DNA of 64,000 nt from Saccopteryx bilineata (taxonomy: Eukaryota > Chordata > Mammalia > Chiroptera > Emballonuridae): the NCBI RefSeq assembly GCF_036850765.1, contig NC_089493.1, positions 185,599,140 through 185,663,139 of the forward strand, written 5' to 3'. The notes under the pieces are model-generated. The model was not told the DNA's origin. It made no database searches and saw only the letters and a list, made by a program, of their open reading frames with translations. This document shows positions 48,126 to 59,414 of the stretch, piece by piece (position 1 is the first letter of the stretch; every line of letters starts with the position of its first letter). The translations under genes and the position numbers were made by a program.

Positions 48126-48551
48126 GAGTAATGGCAGGGTAGGAAGCGATACCGATAAATCTCCCCCAAAACTCAACAAGATCTTCAACCAGAAACAGAA
48201 AAACCTATACTTGGAGCCTCCAGATGCTTCACAATACACTCAAAGGTATGGTTGAGTGAAAAATTGGCTAAATATATAACCAAACCCCGAAGGAAATAGG
48301 GAGTAAGAAATGCTCCACCTTCCTCACTAACCTAAACAGGGCGGCTTTCTCTGGTAACTGTGAATATAGAAACTGAGGCGGGCAAAGGGGGTGAATAGAT
48401 CCAGGCCGCCGCAGCACAAGCGGCCGAACCAGGCTGTGGCACGGAGATCCAAGCCGAGGAAAAACTGATCCTGTGGCAAGCCGGGCAATACAAGCTAACA
48501 CTCGCGCCAAACCCAAACAAAGAAAGACAAGAGGGGCAGCCATTTTACCCG

Positions 48552-49150
48552 ATCTCCTGGTCGGTGCGCAGTTAGTGGGCGAGAGATTCCTTCCTAAGCC
48601 CCGGAAGTGGGTGTCCGTGTTGCCCCACGGAGAGGCAGGGTCAGAGGCCTTTCTGTGGGCCGAGGGCAGAGTCTCTGGGCAGCCCAAGTGCCCTGGGAAA
48701 GCCATGCATGGGAGGGAGCGAGAACTAATTCCAACGGTGAAAATTTTCCATGCTGGTGGGGGTTTCACTCAGAGGGAAACGTGGCCAGCCTCATATCCTG
48801 GTCTGCGTGCGCAGACAGTGAATGAGAGATTCCTCCGAGTGCCTCGGCAGTGCGCGCCCGTGTTATAGCACAGAGGGTCAGAGTCAGGGGCCTTTGTGTG
48901 GGCCAAAGCGGAATCTCGGGCCGCCCCAGCACCTTGCAAAAGCCGCGCACAGGGACGGAGCGAGACTCAATTCCAACGCTGCAACTTTTCCATGCGGTTG
49001 GGGGTTTCACTCAGAGCGTGAGAATGCTGGCTGGATATCCTGGTCTGCGCACGCAGATAGTGAATGAGAGTTTCCTCCAAGCGCCCCAGAAGTGGGCGCC
49101 CGCCTGTGTTACCGGACAGAGTGGCAGAGCCAGAGGTCTTTGAGTGGGCG
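48552..49150 (+). promoter_or_regulatory. tandem monomers in the L1 5' UTR
   Basis: Two full and one partial direct repeats with a period of 241-242 bp, starting at about 48552, 48793 and 49035. Anchors are 'tcctggtc', a gcgca/gcgcaga segment, 'gtgaatgagagattcc', 'gtcagaggcctttgtg' and 'ccatg...gggtttcactcagag'. GC-rich with CpGs, in contrast to the AT-rich surroundings. By analogy with mouse L1 monomers they may carry promoter activity. Confidence 0.8.
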
Positions 49151-50525
49151 GAAAGCCCGCCTGATTATGCTAGCAGCTCTGACTGACTGAGCCTTACCCA
49201 GAGCCCTGTGCTGAGTGGAAATAGAGTGGGGAGTTGCCAGCTCTTTGAGCCTCTTACTATCCAGGCAGAGGCAGCAGCAACCCCATAGCTGGATTATCAG
49301 GCTACTAATTGAGGAAGGAAAGACTAGGAGAAAAACTCCAGGAACACGGACTTTCTCACTGTCAGAGCCTATAAATGCTAATGAGCCTCAACTGCCAACG
49401 AGACTAAAGCACAATACATGACATTGCCATAGAGACTTATCAACTGCAAACCTCTACCTGAGCGTGCCAAAGGGGCAGAACCCGGGGTACAGAGTCACCA
49501 ACCAGGAAGAGGGAGAGAAAAGAAAAAGCAAGAAGATAACCTCTCAAAATCAAGAATAATCTGCAGACTTTATAACCTATCCCATTTTATTATATTTGTT
49601 CGTTTGTTTCTCTTATCTTCATTCTTGATACTTTTTTTCCTCCTCCAATTTGGCCGATTAACTCTCTGCCGGTCTTACTCTCTCCTCTCCTTGAACTACA
49701 CTACCCATAAGTGTTACATCTCCCATTATCTTTTCTCTCCTCTTCCTTTCTCTCTATGAGGGTTGCACTCCAAAACCCTTAACTCTCTCTCTCTCTCTCT
49801 CCTTTCTTTTTTCTTCTTTTAGTGGTTCCCTCTTTTTTTCTCTCTCTCTCTTTCTTTTCTCCCTCTATATTAGTTTCTTCCTTTCTCCTTTACATCTCCT
49901 CTCATTCAAACCTCAATAACAAACAAATTATCTTATCTGGGACTCAAACTTATGTTTGTGGCATTTTGGGGGGTTTTTACTTCACCTTTTTAACTCACTA
50001 GCACTGCTCCCATCCCTGGCTCTCCATTTTATCTAGTTCTTGTTCCACTAAATACAATAGTAATTTTTTAATTTGTCCCCCCATTTTTCTGTTTTCCTCT
50101 TATTCCTCTCATCATAACTCTTAGACAACCAACACCTAAAAGCAAATCATTTTATTCTTGACCCAAATTTTTTCCTTATTTGCTTTTTGTGGGTCCATAC
50201 CCTATTTTTTTTCTTTTTTCTTTTTTTTTTTTTTTGCCTCTTTATTACTTTTCCCCAATTCAGGCCCTCCATCACAGGCATTGTTTGTTATAATTCACAG
50301 TTCACCACAAGATTTTCTCAAGAAAGAGGGGAGAGGAGAGGAGAGGAAAAAAGGAGGGGGGCAATAATTTCCTTTTTTTAAAATTTTTATTTTATTTTAT
50401 TTTTCTTTATTTCATTATTAATTTTTTTTAAAAAAACAACTCTTTTCAATTTTTTATTTAATTATTTTTTTAACTTTTTATTCTTTATTAAATCTCATTA
50501 ATACTATCAACAAAACCACCCTCAG

Positions 50526-51650
50526 ATGCCATTAAGGAAGAGAAAATCGAATATCATGGATACAAAAGAAAGAGAGGTAACACAGCTAGATGAGGAAAAA
50601 TCTATGGAGAAAAAATTTAATATATTGGAAACCTTGGAGCTAAATGACAGAGAATTCAAGATAGAAATCCTAAAAATCCTCCGAGATATACAAGAAAACA
50701 CAGAAAGGCAATTTAGGGAACTCAGAAAACAACTCAATGAACACAAAGAATATATGTCCAAGGAAATTGAAACTATAAAAACATATCAAACAGAGATGAA
50801 AAACTCAATTCACGAGCTGAAAAACGAAGTAACAAGCTTAGCTAATAGAACAGGTCAGATAGAAGAGAGGATTAGTGAAATAGAAGACAAGCAACTTGAG
50901 GCACAACAGAGAGAAGAAGAAAGAGACTCAAAAATTAAAAAAAATGAGATAGCCCTACAAGAATTATCTGACTTCATCAAAAAGAATAACATAAGAATAA
51001 TAGGTATATCAGAGGGAGAAGAGAGAGAAAATGGAATGGAGAACATACTCAAACAAATAATAGATGAGAACTTCCCAAGCCTGTGGAAAGAACTAAAGCC
51101 TCAAGTTCAAGAAGCAAACAGAACTCCGAGTTTTCTTAACCCCAACAAACCTACTCCAAGGCATATCATAATGAAATTGACACAAACCAACAGCAAAGAA
51201 AAAATTCTCAAGGCAGCCAGGGAAAAGAAGAATACAACATATAAAGGAAGGCCCATTAGATTATCATCAGATTTCTCAGCAGAAACTCTACAAGCTAGAA
51301 GAGAGTGGACCCCAATGTTTAAAGTCCTGAAAGAGAGGAACTTTCAGCCACGAATACTATACCCATCAAAGCTATCCTTCAAATACGAAGGAGAAATAAA
51401 AACATTCACAGATACAGAAAAGATGAGGGAATTTATCATCAGAAAACCCCCACTCCAGGAATTACTAAAGGGGGTTCTCCAATCAGATACAAAGAACAAA
51501 AAAAAAAAAAACAGAGCCACAAGTAAAAGCTCCAAGAAGAACACAATAAAACCAAATTTAAACTGTGACAACAACAAAAAGAAAGAGGGGGAGAAGACGG
51601 AGATTAACAGTAGCAAAGGACGATGGAGTGCAAAAGTACTCACAAAATAG
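50526..51650 (+). CDS. L1 ORF1 protein (intact)
   Basis: A 374-residue frame without interruption. L1 ORF1p is an RNA-binding trimeric chaperone that coats L1 RNA in the cytoplasm. Visible features: basic start (MPLRKRKS); a long heptad-rich coiled coil, about residues 15-150 (rich in K, E, L, I); the RRM-like part beginning near NNIRIIGISEGEE (about 153); the C-terminal domain with RPIRLSSDFSAETLQARREW, including the conserved ARREW; and a FQPRILYPSKLSF strand. A lysine/serine/asparagine-rich tail of about 45 residues follows the usual end (human ORF1p is 338 aa). The start was chosen as the first ATG of the frame. It is the only intact long coding region in the window. Confidence 0.93.
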   Translation: MPLRKRKSNIMDTKEREVTQLDEEKSMEKKFNILETLELNDREFKIEILKILRDIQENTERQFRELRKQLNEHKEYMSKEIETIKTYQTEMKNSIHELKNEVTSLANRTGQIEERISEIEDKQLEAQQREEERDSKIKKNEIALQELSDFIKKNNIRIIGISEGEERENGMENILKQIIDENFPSLWKELKPQVQEANRTPSFLNPNKPTPRHIIMKLTQTNSKEKILKAAREKKNTTYKGRPIRLSSDFSAETLQARREWTPMFKVLKERNFQPRILYPSKLSFKYEGEIKTFTDTEKMREFIIRKPPLQELLKGVLQSDTKNKKKKNRATSKSSKKNTIKPNLNCDNNKKKEGEKTEINSSKGRWSAKVLTK

Positions 51651-51858
51651 TTCGCTACAATGAACAGGGTAGGGACCCTTTTCATTACTCAAAGGTAACC
51701 ACCATTGAAAAAACCACCACAGAAGCACATGAGATAAAAAAGATAGCAACAGAGGAAAGATGTATGGAATACAACCAAATAAAAACAAAAGATAGAAAAA
51801 CGAAAGAGAAGGATCAAACAAGACACGAAACTAACAGAAAGCAAGATATAAAAGGGCA

Positions 51859-54800
51859 ATAGGGAACTCACAAGTATCAATAATTACACTAAATGTAAAC
51901 GGATTAAACTCACCAATAAAAAGGCACAGAGTAGCAGAATGGATTAAAAAAGAAAATCCAACTGTATGCTGCCTACAAGAACTCATCTAAGTAACAAGGA
52001 TAAAAACAAATTCAAAGTGAAAGGCTGGAAAACAATACTCTAAGCAAATAACATCCAAAAAAAAGCAGGTGTAGCAATACTCATATCGGATAATGCTGAC
52101 TACAAGACAGGAAAAGTACTTAGAGACAAAAATGGCCATTTCATAATGGCTAAGGGGACACTGAATCAAGAAGACATACAATTCTTAATATATATGCCCC
52201 AAACCAAGGAGCACCAAAATATATAAGACAGCTACTTATTGATCTTAAAACAAAAACTGACAAAAATACAATCATACTTGGAGACCTCAATACACCGCTG
52301 ACAGCTCTAGATCGGTCATCCAAACAGAGAATCAACAAAGACATAGTGGCCTTAAACAAAACACTAGAGCACCTGGATATGATAGACATCTACAGAACAT
52401 TTCATCCCAAAGTGACTGAGTATACATTTTTCTCCAGTGTACATGGATCATTCTCAAGAATTGACCATATGTTGGGTCACAAAAACAACATCAGCAAATT
52501 CAGAACAATTGAAGTTGTACCAAGCATATTTTCTGATCATAAAGCCTTGAAACTAGAATTCAACTGCAAAAAAGAGGAAAAAAATCCCACAAAAATGTCG
52601 AAACTAAACAACATACTTTTAAAAAATGAATGGGTCAAAGAAGAAATAAGTGCAGAGATCAAAAGATATATATAGACTAATGAAAATGACAATACGACAT
52701 ATCAGAATCTATGGGATGCAGCAAAAGCAGTGATAAGAGGGAAGTTCATATCACTTCAGGCATATATGAACAAACAAGAGAGAGCCCAAGTGAACCACTT
52801 AACTTCCCACCTTAAGGAACTAGAAAAAGAAGAACAAAGACAACCCAAAAGCAGCCGAAGAAAGGAGATAATAAAAATCAGAGCAGAAATAAATGAATTA
52901 GAGAACAGAAAAACTATAGAAAAAATTAATAGAACAAGGAGCTGGTTCTTTGAAAAGATCAATAAAATTGACAAACCCTTGGCAAGACTTACCAAGGAAA
53001 AAAGAGAAAGAACTCATATAAACAAAATCCAAAATGAAAGAGGAGAAATCACCACGGACACCGTAGATATACAAAGAATTATTGTAGAATACTATGAAAA
53101 ACTTTATGCCACTAAATTCAACAACCTAGAAGAAATGGATAAATTCCTAGAACAATACAACCTTCCTAGACTGAGTCAAGAAGAAGCAGAAAGCCTAAAC
53201 AGACCTATCAGTAGAGAAGAAATAGAAAAAACCATTAAAAACCTCCCCAAAAATAAAAGTCCAGGCCCTGACGGCTATACCAGCGAATTTTATCAAACAT
53301 TCAAAGAAGACTTGGTTCCTATTCTACTCAAAGTCTTCCAAAAAATTGAAGAAGAAGCAATACTTCCAAACACATTTTATGAGGCCAACATAACCCTCAT
53401 ACCAAAACCAGGCAAGGATGGCACAAAAAAGAAAACTACAGACCAATATCTCTAATGAATACAGATGCTAAAATACTAAACAAAATACTAGCAAATCGAA
53501 TACAACAACATATTAAAAAAATAATACATCATGATCAAGTGGGATTCATCCCAGAATTTCAAGGATGGTTCAACATACGTAAAATGGTTAACGTAATACA
53601 CCATATCAACAAAACAAAGAACAAAAACCACATGATCTTATCAATAGACGCGGAAAAGGCTTTCGATAAAATACAACACAATTTTATGTTTAAGACTCTC
53701 AACAAAATGGGTATAGAAGGAAAATATCTCAACATGATAAAGGCCATATATGATAAACCATCAGCTAACATCATATTAAATGGCACTAAACTGAAGGCTT
53801 TCCCCCTTAAATCAGGAACAAGACAGGGTTGTCCACTCTCTCCACTCTTATTTAATGTGGTACTAGAGGTTCTAGCCAGAGCAATCAGACAAGACAAAGA
53901 AATAAAAGGCATCCATATCGGAAAAGAAGAAGTAAAGGTATCACTTTTTGCAGATGATATGATCCTATACATCGAAAACCCCAAAGAATCCACAAAAAGA
54001 CTACTAGAAACAATAAGCCAATACAGTAAGTTCGCAGGATACAAAATTAACATACAGAAGTCAATAGCCTTTCTATATGCCAACAATGAAACAATTGAGA
54101 ATGAACTCAAAAGAATAATCCCCTTCACGATTGCAACAAAAAATAAAATAAAATACTTAGGAATAAACATAACAAAGAATGTAAAGGATTTATATAATGA
54201 AAACTATAAACCATTGTTAAGGGAAATCAAAAAAGATATAATGAGATGGAAGAATATACCTTGTTCTTGGCTAGGAAGAATAAATATAATCAAGATGGCT
54301 ATATTACCCAAAGCAATATACAAATTTAATGCAATTCCCATCAAACTTCCAATGATGTTTTTTAAAGAAATAGAGCAAAAAATCATCAGATTTATATGGA
54401 AGTATAAAAACCCCAAATAGCCAAAGCAATCCTAAAGAAAAAGAATGAAGCTGGGGGCATTACAATACCTGACTTCAAACTCTATTATAGGGCCACGACA
54501 ATCAAAACAGCATGGTGTTGGCAGAAAAATAGACACTCAGACCAATGGAACAGAATAGAAAGTCCAGAAATAAAACCACATATATATAGTCAAATAATTT
54601 TTGATAAAGGGGCCAACAACACACAATGGAGAAAAGAAAGCCTCTTCAATAAATGGTGCTGGGAAAACTGGAAAGCCACATGCAAAAGAATGAAACTGGA
54701 CTACAGTCTCTCCCCCTGTACAAAAATTAACTCAAAATGGATCAAAGATCTAAACATAAGACCTGAAACAATTAAGTACATAGAAGAAGACATAGGTACT

Positions 54801-55679
54801 CAACTCATGGACCTGGGTTTTAAAGAGCATTTTATGAATTTGACTCCACAGGCAAGAGAAGTGAAGGCAAAAATTAATGAATGGGACTACATCAGACTAA
54901 GAAGTTTTTGCTCAGCAAGAGAAACTGATAACAAAATAAACAGAAAGCCAACTAAATGGGAAATGATATTTTCAAACAACAGCACAGATAAGGGCCTAAT
55001 ATCCAAAATATACAAAGAACTCATAAATCTCAACAACAAACAAACAAACAATCCAATACAAAAATGGGAAGAGGATATGAATAGACACTTCTCCCAGGAG
55101 GAAATACAAATGGCCAACAGATATATGAAAAGATGCTCATCTTCTTTAGCTATTAGAGAAATGCAAATCAAAACTACAATGAGATACCACCTCACACCTG
55201 TTCGATTAGCTATTATTAGCAAGACAGGTAATAGCAAATGTTGGAGAGGCTGTGGAGAAAAAGGAACCCTCATCCACTGTTGGTGGGAATGTAAAGTAGT
55301 ACAACCATTATGGAAGAAAGTATGGTGGTTCCTCAAAAAACTGAAAATAGAACTACCTTATGACCCAGCAATCCCTCTACTGGGTATATATCCCCAAAAC
55401 TCAGAAACATTGATACGTAAAGACACATGCAGCCCCATGTTTATTGCAGCATTGTTCACAGTGGCCAGGACATGGAAACAACCAAAAATCCCATCAATAG
55501 ATGACTGGATAAAGAAGATGTGGCACATATACACTATGGAATACTACTCAGCCATAAGAAATGATGACATCGGAACATTTACAGCAAAATGGTGGGATCT
55601 TGATAACATGATACGAAGCGAAATAAGTAAATCAGAAAAAACCAGGAACTGCATTATTCCATACGTAGGTGGGACATAA
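51859..55679 (+). pseudogene. L1 ORF2 (endonuclease/reverse transcriptase), broken
   Basis: Total length matches a ~1,275-residue ORF2p. Endonuclease: SIITLNVNGLNSPIKRHRVA at the start (51877 on), IYAPNQG, the GDLNTPL motif and FSDHKALKLEF. Reverse transcriptase: [46 protein letters not shown], and FADD at 53947-53958. C-terminal cysteine motif C-x3-C-x7-H-x4-C at 55239-55292; end IIPYVGGT. Lesions against the family pattern: 1-bp loss at 51979-51981; stop TAA at 52041-52043; 1-bp loss near 52176-52179; stop TAG at 52673-52675; 1-bp loss in an A run at 53425-53430; 1-bp loss near 54413-54417. The start ATG also appears to have become ATA (51859). Not functional as it stands. Confidence 0.93.
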
Positions 55680-55719
55680 AAGTGAAACTAAGAGACATTG
55701 ATAAGAGTGTGGTGGTTAT

Positions 55720-55763
55720 GGGGGGAGGGGGGAATGGGAGAGGGAAAGGGGGAGGGGGAGGGG
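55720..55763 (+). other. G-rich polypurine tract in the L1 3' UTR
   Basis: Several runs of three to six G separated by A or short gaps, as in other mammalian L1 3' UTRs; capable of forming a G-quadruplex. The mirror image is present in the young copy at 18551-18595. Confidence 0.8.
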
Positions 55764-56230
55764 CACAAATAAAACAAGATAGAAGGTGACAGAGGACAAT
55801 CTGACTTTGGGTGGTGGGTATGCAACATAATTGAACGACAAGATAACCTGGACTTGTTATCTTTGAATATATGTATCCTGATTTATTGATGTCACCCCAT
55901 TAAAAAAATAAAATTATTAAAAAAAAAGAAAAAAAAAAGAAAGTGTTTGGTGAAGGAATAATACCAACTATAAATTGTTTTTGTCCTTATAAAATTTTTT
56001 GAAGGGCAAAAAATTCAAAATTGAAGAAGATATCAAACAAGCACTGCTTCATTTTTTTGCATCAAAAGATAAAACATTTTTCAAAAATGGGATATACAAA
56101 TTGCCCTCACGCTGGCAAGAAATTATTAATAATAATGGCAATTATATTATTTAATAAAGTTTATTGACGGTAAGAAAAATTTGTATTTTGTTTTATTCTA
56201 AAAACAGACAGAACTTTCCGGTAGACCTTA

Positions 56231-57678
56231 TATATAAGGTAACTTCTCCTCATGGTAAGTGCCAGGATGAAAATTAAGTATGACAATGTGACAGTTAGTT
56301 AGTGACACTTGGTGATACATGGAATGGCCAAGCAGGGCCTCTTTGTGGAGAGATTTGTGTTGTGGTACGAATGGAAATGATAAAAAGTGGAAGATGGGGG
56401 GGGAAGCACATCAACTTTCTATACCCACTGACTGAAACAAAGATTTCTTGGAGGATGTTGAATTAAATGAGTTTCTTGAGTGAAGGGAGAACTTGGGAAG
56501 TACTTAAGAATTTTAAGACAATAATCATGTTAGTGATTGAACCGGGTTGGGCAAGAATAGTCTTACATATAATAATTTCAGTGAATCATGGATACTGTTT
56601 CTTTTTGTTAGTAGAAACTTCACGTATTTCTTTTTACCTGACTAAGTGCAGTAATGGCAACACAATGGTCTAAAAAGAGAAAAATCTAAAAAAAAAAAAA
56701 ATCATCAGGAAATAAAATTTATACTTGTTGAATACAGTTGATTGTCTTTATTCTTGCAAGTTTTTAAAATGCTATAAAGAATTTCATTCAGAGTCATGTG
56801 CCAGAAAAATCCAGTCTTCCGTTGTTTACCACCCTTCCCATCTCTTCAAAAGGTAGGTCCTATTATTTAGGTTATCTTCTGAGCTGCTGGAGTTCACTCT
56901 GGATAAATGTATGAATATGACATGATTCAACTCCTGTAAATAAATATCAGTAACGACTTTTGTAGCCAACAGAGAGGGGAACTGAAGAAGATGCCTTCTT
57001 GAATAGGTTTCGTTTGGCTCCTTGGCAGAAAAGCAATCTAAAACTAGATAGTCAAGGGCTCTTGAATGCCACAACAGTGTGGTAGATAATTGAGACAGGT
57101 GAGCTATCCACTACATCTAGTGCACGTCTTGTGGGTGGTATCTGATTCCTGGTTGATCTCTCAGCCAGTCTTTGACATAGCCCATGAGAGGTGTTTGACA
57201 CCAGTCAGATAAAAGGAAGAGCTGTATCTGGGAGCACCTGCAGGGAGGAGCAGATGGAGATCTGGCTGTTGAGAAGAGAATCTTTGGAGAGAGAGAAACA
57301 CTGGTGCACTTGATGTTCCTCATTCCTGTGCCTCACGTGAGGGCTCAGTCTGTCCACCTGTGAAATGTGTTTGTAGGAAATGCTTCATGTGTCGACATGT
57401 CAGGAAAAACAACCGAAAAAGAAGACATTCGCCAGTTGTGCTGTATTTCTAGAGCTTCATAATCAGTGCTTATGGTTTTGTGCCATTGGATTTCATTTCT
57501 GATTTTTGATTGATGCCTTTCATGGTGAAATGCTATGTGTGTGCATGCGTGCTTGTGCTTACTCTGGAGAAGGAGGACCAAAGAGGATGACGATATTATC
57601 CCATTATAATACTAATACATTTCAGGAAAGTTAATGAATTTAAATACTTACAAACAATGCAGTCCTGTAAAAATTTCT
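56231..57678. other. unique noncoding sequence
   Basis: 56240-56640 has an old-repeat feel (few motifs, e.g. 'gccaagcagggcctctttg') but is not assignable. No coding frame has features. Confidence 0.4.
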
Positions 57679-57800
57679 GAGATCAGAGATCTGCACTGTC
57701 CATTTTGTTAGCCACTAGCTAGGTGTGGCTATGGAGCACTTGAAATGAGAAACTGTATTTTAAACTTATGTTAATTAATTTCAATTTAAATGTGTTTATT
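57679..57800 (+). mobile_element. ancient DNA-transposon fragment (probable hAT class)
   Basis: 'ctgcactgtcca', 'gttagccactagctaggtgt' and 'ggctatggagcacttgaaat' match the end of a well-known old mammalian repeat whose name I cannot give securely. Confidence 0.45.
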
Positions 57801-57868
57801 AAGGGCTATTATTTTGGATAAAGCAGGTCCAAAAAGATGTTGAACAATTACTTTTAAAAAGGTTATTG

Positions 57869-58202
57869 CCTGACTGACCAGGAGGTGGTGCAGTAGATAG
57901 AGCTTCAGACTGGGATGCGGAGGACCCAGGTTCAAGACCCCGAGGTCGCCAGCTTGAGCGTGGGCTCATCTGGTTTGAGCAAAGCTCACCAGCTTGAGCC
58001 CAAGGTCGCTGGCTCAAGCAAGGGGTTACTTAGTCTGCTGTAGCACCCCCAGTCAAGGCACATATTAGAAAGCAATCAATGAACAACTAAGGTGTTGCAA
58101 CGAAAAACTAATGATTGATGCTTCTCATCTCTCTCCATTCCTATCTGTCCCTATCTATCCCTCTCTCTGACTCTGTCTCTGTAAAAAAAAAAAAAAAAAA
58201 AA
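57869..58202 (+). mobile_element. tRNA-derived SINE, family C
   Basis: Head 'cctgactgaccaggaggtgg', B-box-like 'ggttcaagacccc', 'ggtcgccagcttgagcg', 'gagaaagcaatcaatgaaca', CT-rich section and a ~30-base A tail. Duplication aaaaaggttattg (57856-57868) / aaaaaggtcattg (58203-58215). Confidence 0.94.
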
Positions 58203-58215
58203 AAAAAGGTCATTG

Positions 58216-58403
58216 CCTGACCTGTGGTGGCACAGTGGATAAAACGTTGACCTGGAACACTGAGGTTGCTGGTTCAAAACCCTGGGCTTGCCTGGTCAAG
58301 GCACATATGGGAGTTGATGCTTCCTGCTCCTCCCCCCCATTCTTTGTCTCTCTCTGTTTTCTCTCTCTCAAAAGAAAAATAAATAAATAAAAATCTGAAA
58401 ACC
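58216..58403 (+). mobile_element. tRNA-derived SINE, family B
   Basis: Starts directly after the target duplication of the preceding SINE: 'cctgacctgtggtggcacag', 'ctgggcttgcctggtcaagg', 'gggagttgatgcttcctgct', ATAA-rich tail. The sequence after it (aaaaaagtcatca) resembles the sequence before it, so it probably inserted into the same A-rich site. Confidence 0.92.
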
Positions 58404-59310
58404 AAAAAAGTCATCATCTAGTTATGTAATTGGACAATTAGATTACTTTCCTCTTGAATTCTTATTAGTTTATATTCTTATGTTAAAATGAACATTGGTT
58501 CCCACACATCTGCACAGTCCTTCCTCATAATGGACTTACACGCACATAGACACACACCCAATCCCCCATTTTATTCTGCCTTAGTCACTAAACACTAAAA
58601 TATTCTGTTATATTTAAACTTTTGAGGCAGTATAACATACATATGTTTATATTATGTTGAATCAAAATTTTCACTGTTTATTTTCCTTTAAAATTAGTAA
58701 CCTAATGTTCACCCTTGAATTATACTTTCAAAAGTTACTACTGTCTTCCATAGAGGTCAGATCTTTCTCTTTAATCTTGTGGTAGTATTTGCACCATGAT
58801 CAATCCCTGCCTGAAGACCTCTCTTTAGCCTCCTAAGAGCTGCAACATCTGGCATGTCTTCTTTATTTCTGGAGTGTGATCAGTCCTTTTCTCTTCTTTT
58901 CTTTCCCTTTCTTTTCTTCTCCTTTCCTTTCTTTTCTTTTCTTTTTTCTTTCTAATTTCCTTCAATGTTATGGATATTTACCAGAGCTCAGATTTTAGTC
59001 TTCTGGATTGAGCCAATAGCTCTGATTATATTTCTTGTTGAGAAGATATATCTCATTCTGATTTCTCCTATAGTCCATCATAAAATTTTACATTTTTTTT
59101 CCTTGAATTATCTTATTCAATGTGCCAAAATCTAAGTTTCACAGTAAAACATACATAATTTTCCTATTAATGCTTAGCAACCATTTTCTGTTGAGAAGGC
59201 CCTGACCATATTCCCTGTCACCCACACGGGAAGGCTTGGTCATCCTGACTTTCCACACGTCCTGCTCCCTCTCAACTCAGTGAACACATGCTAGAAGTTC
59301 TTCTCTTCAT
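58404..59310. other. unique AT-rich sequence with a pyrimidine tract
   Basis: 58885-58952 is a CT/TTTTC-rich tract. Otherwise nothing recognised. Confidence 0.45.
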
Positions 59311-59414
59311 AAAATGTGGAACATTTCATGAATTTGCATGTTATTCTTGCTCAGAGGCTGTACTAATCTCCTCTGTGCCATTCCAGTTTTAGTATCCACT
59401 GCCAAGGAGAGCAG
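59311..59414 (-). pseudogene. U6 spliceosomal snRNA pseudogene
   Basis: The minus strand follows U6 snRNA along its whole length (about 104 nt). It has a 5' end like ctgctctccttggcag, a 'tactaaaactggaa' box (U6: tactaaaattgg), 'cacagaggagattagtacagcc', 'gagcaagaataacatgcaaatt' and 'catgaaatgttccacatttt'. About 20% substitutions, including in the ACAGAGA region and the central stem, so it is not functional. U6 copies of this kind are spread by L1. Confidence 0.9.

Larger units (their letters stand above)
48112..55938 (+). mobile_element. full-length L1 retrotransposon
   Basis: About 7.8 kb, bounded by perfect 15-bp duplications gaaagtgtttggtga at 48097-48111 and 55939-55953, which come from the mariner transposase sequence. 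Order: 2.4-kb 5' UTR with GC-rich tandem monomers and a CT-rich distal part, intact ORF1 (50526-51650), ~0.2-kb spacer, broken ORF2 (~51859-55679), 3' UTR with a G-rich polypurine tract (55720-55763), AATAAA (55907-55912) and an A-rich tail. It is 5'-complete, unlike nearly all other L1 pieces here. Confidence 0.97.
47828..56228 (+). mobile_element. internally deleted mariner element, split by a full-length L1
   Basis: Inverted repeats of about 28 bp (aggtctactggaaatttctg at the left; its mirror ending ccggtagacct at the right, two mismatches) and TA dinucleotides at 47826-47827 and 56229-56230. Left of the L1 a frame starting near 48026 reads HHCNFYEFQQGRNATEACRN, the N-terminus of a mariner transposase. 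To the right of the L1, codons near 56060-56150 give KNGIYKLPSRWQEIINNNG, the C-terminal end. The catalytic middle is absent. Without the L1 the element is about 559 bp. Confidence 0.92.

Noticed and set aside
48268..48768. 166-codon minus-strand frame
   Set aside because: Lies in the GC-rich L1 5' UTR; overlapping frames occur in each monomer on both strands.
51623..51862. 79-codon frame between L1 ORF1 and ORF2
   Set aside because: It overlaps the end of ORF1 and covers the spacer; it is out of frame with ORF2 and has no L1-family counterpart that I know of.
53559..54170. 203-codon minus-strand frame
   Set aside because: Exact shadow of the L1 reverse transcriptase coding strand.
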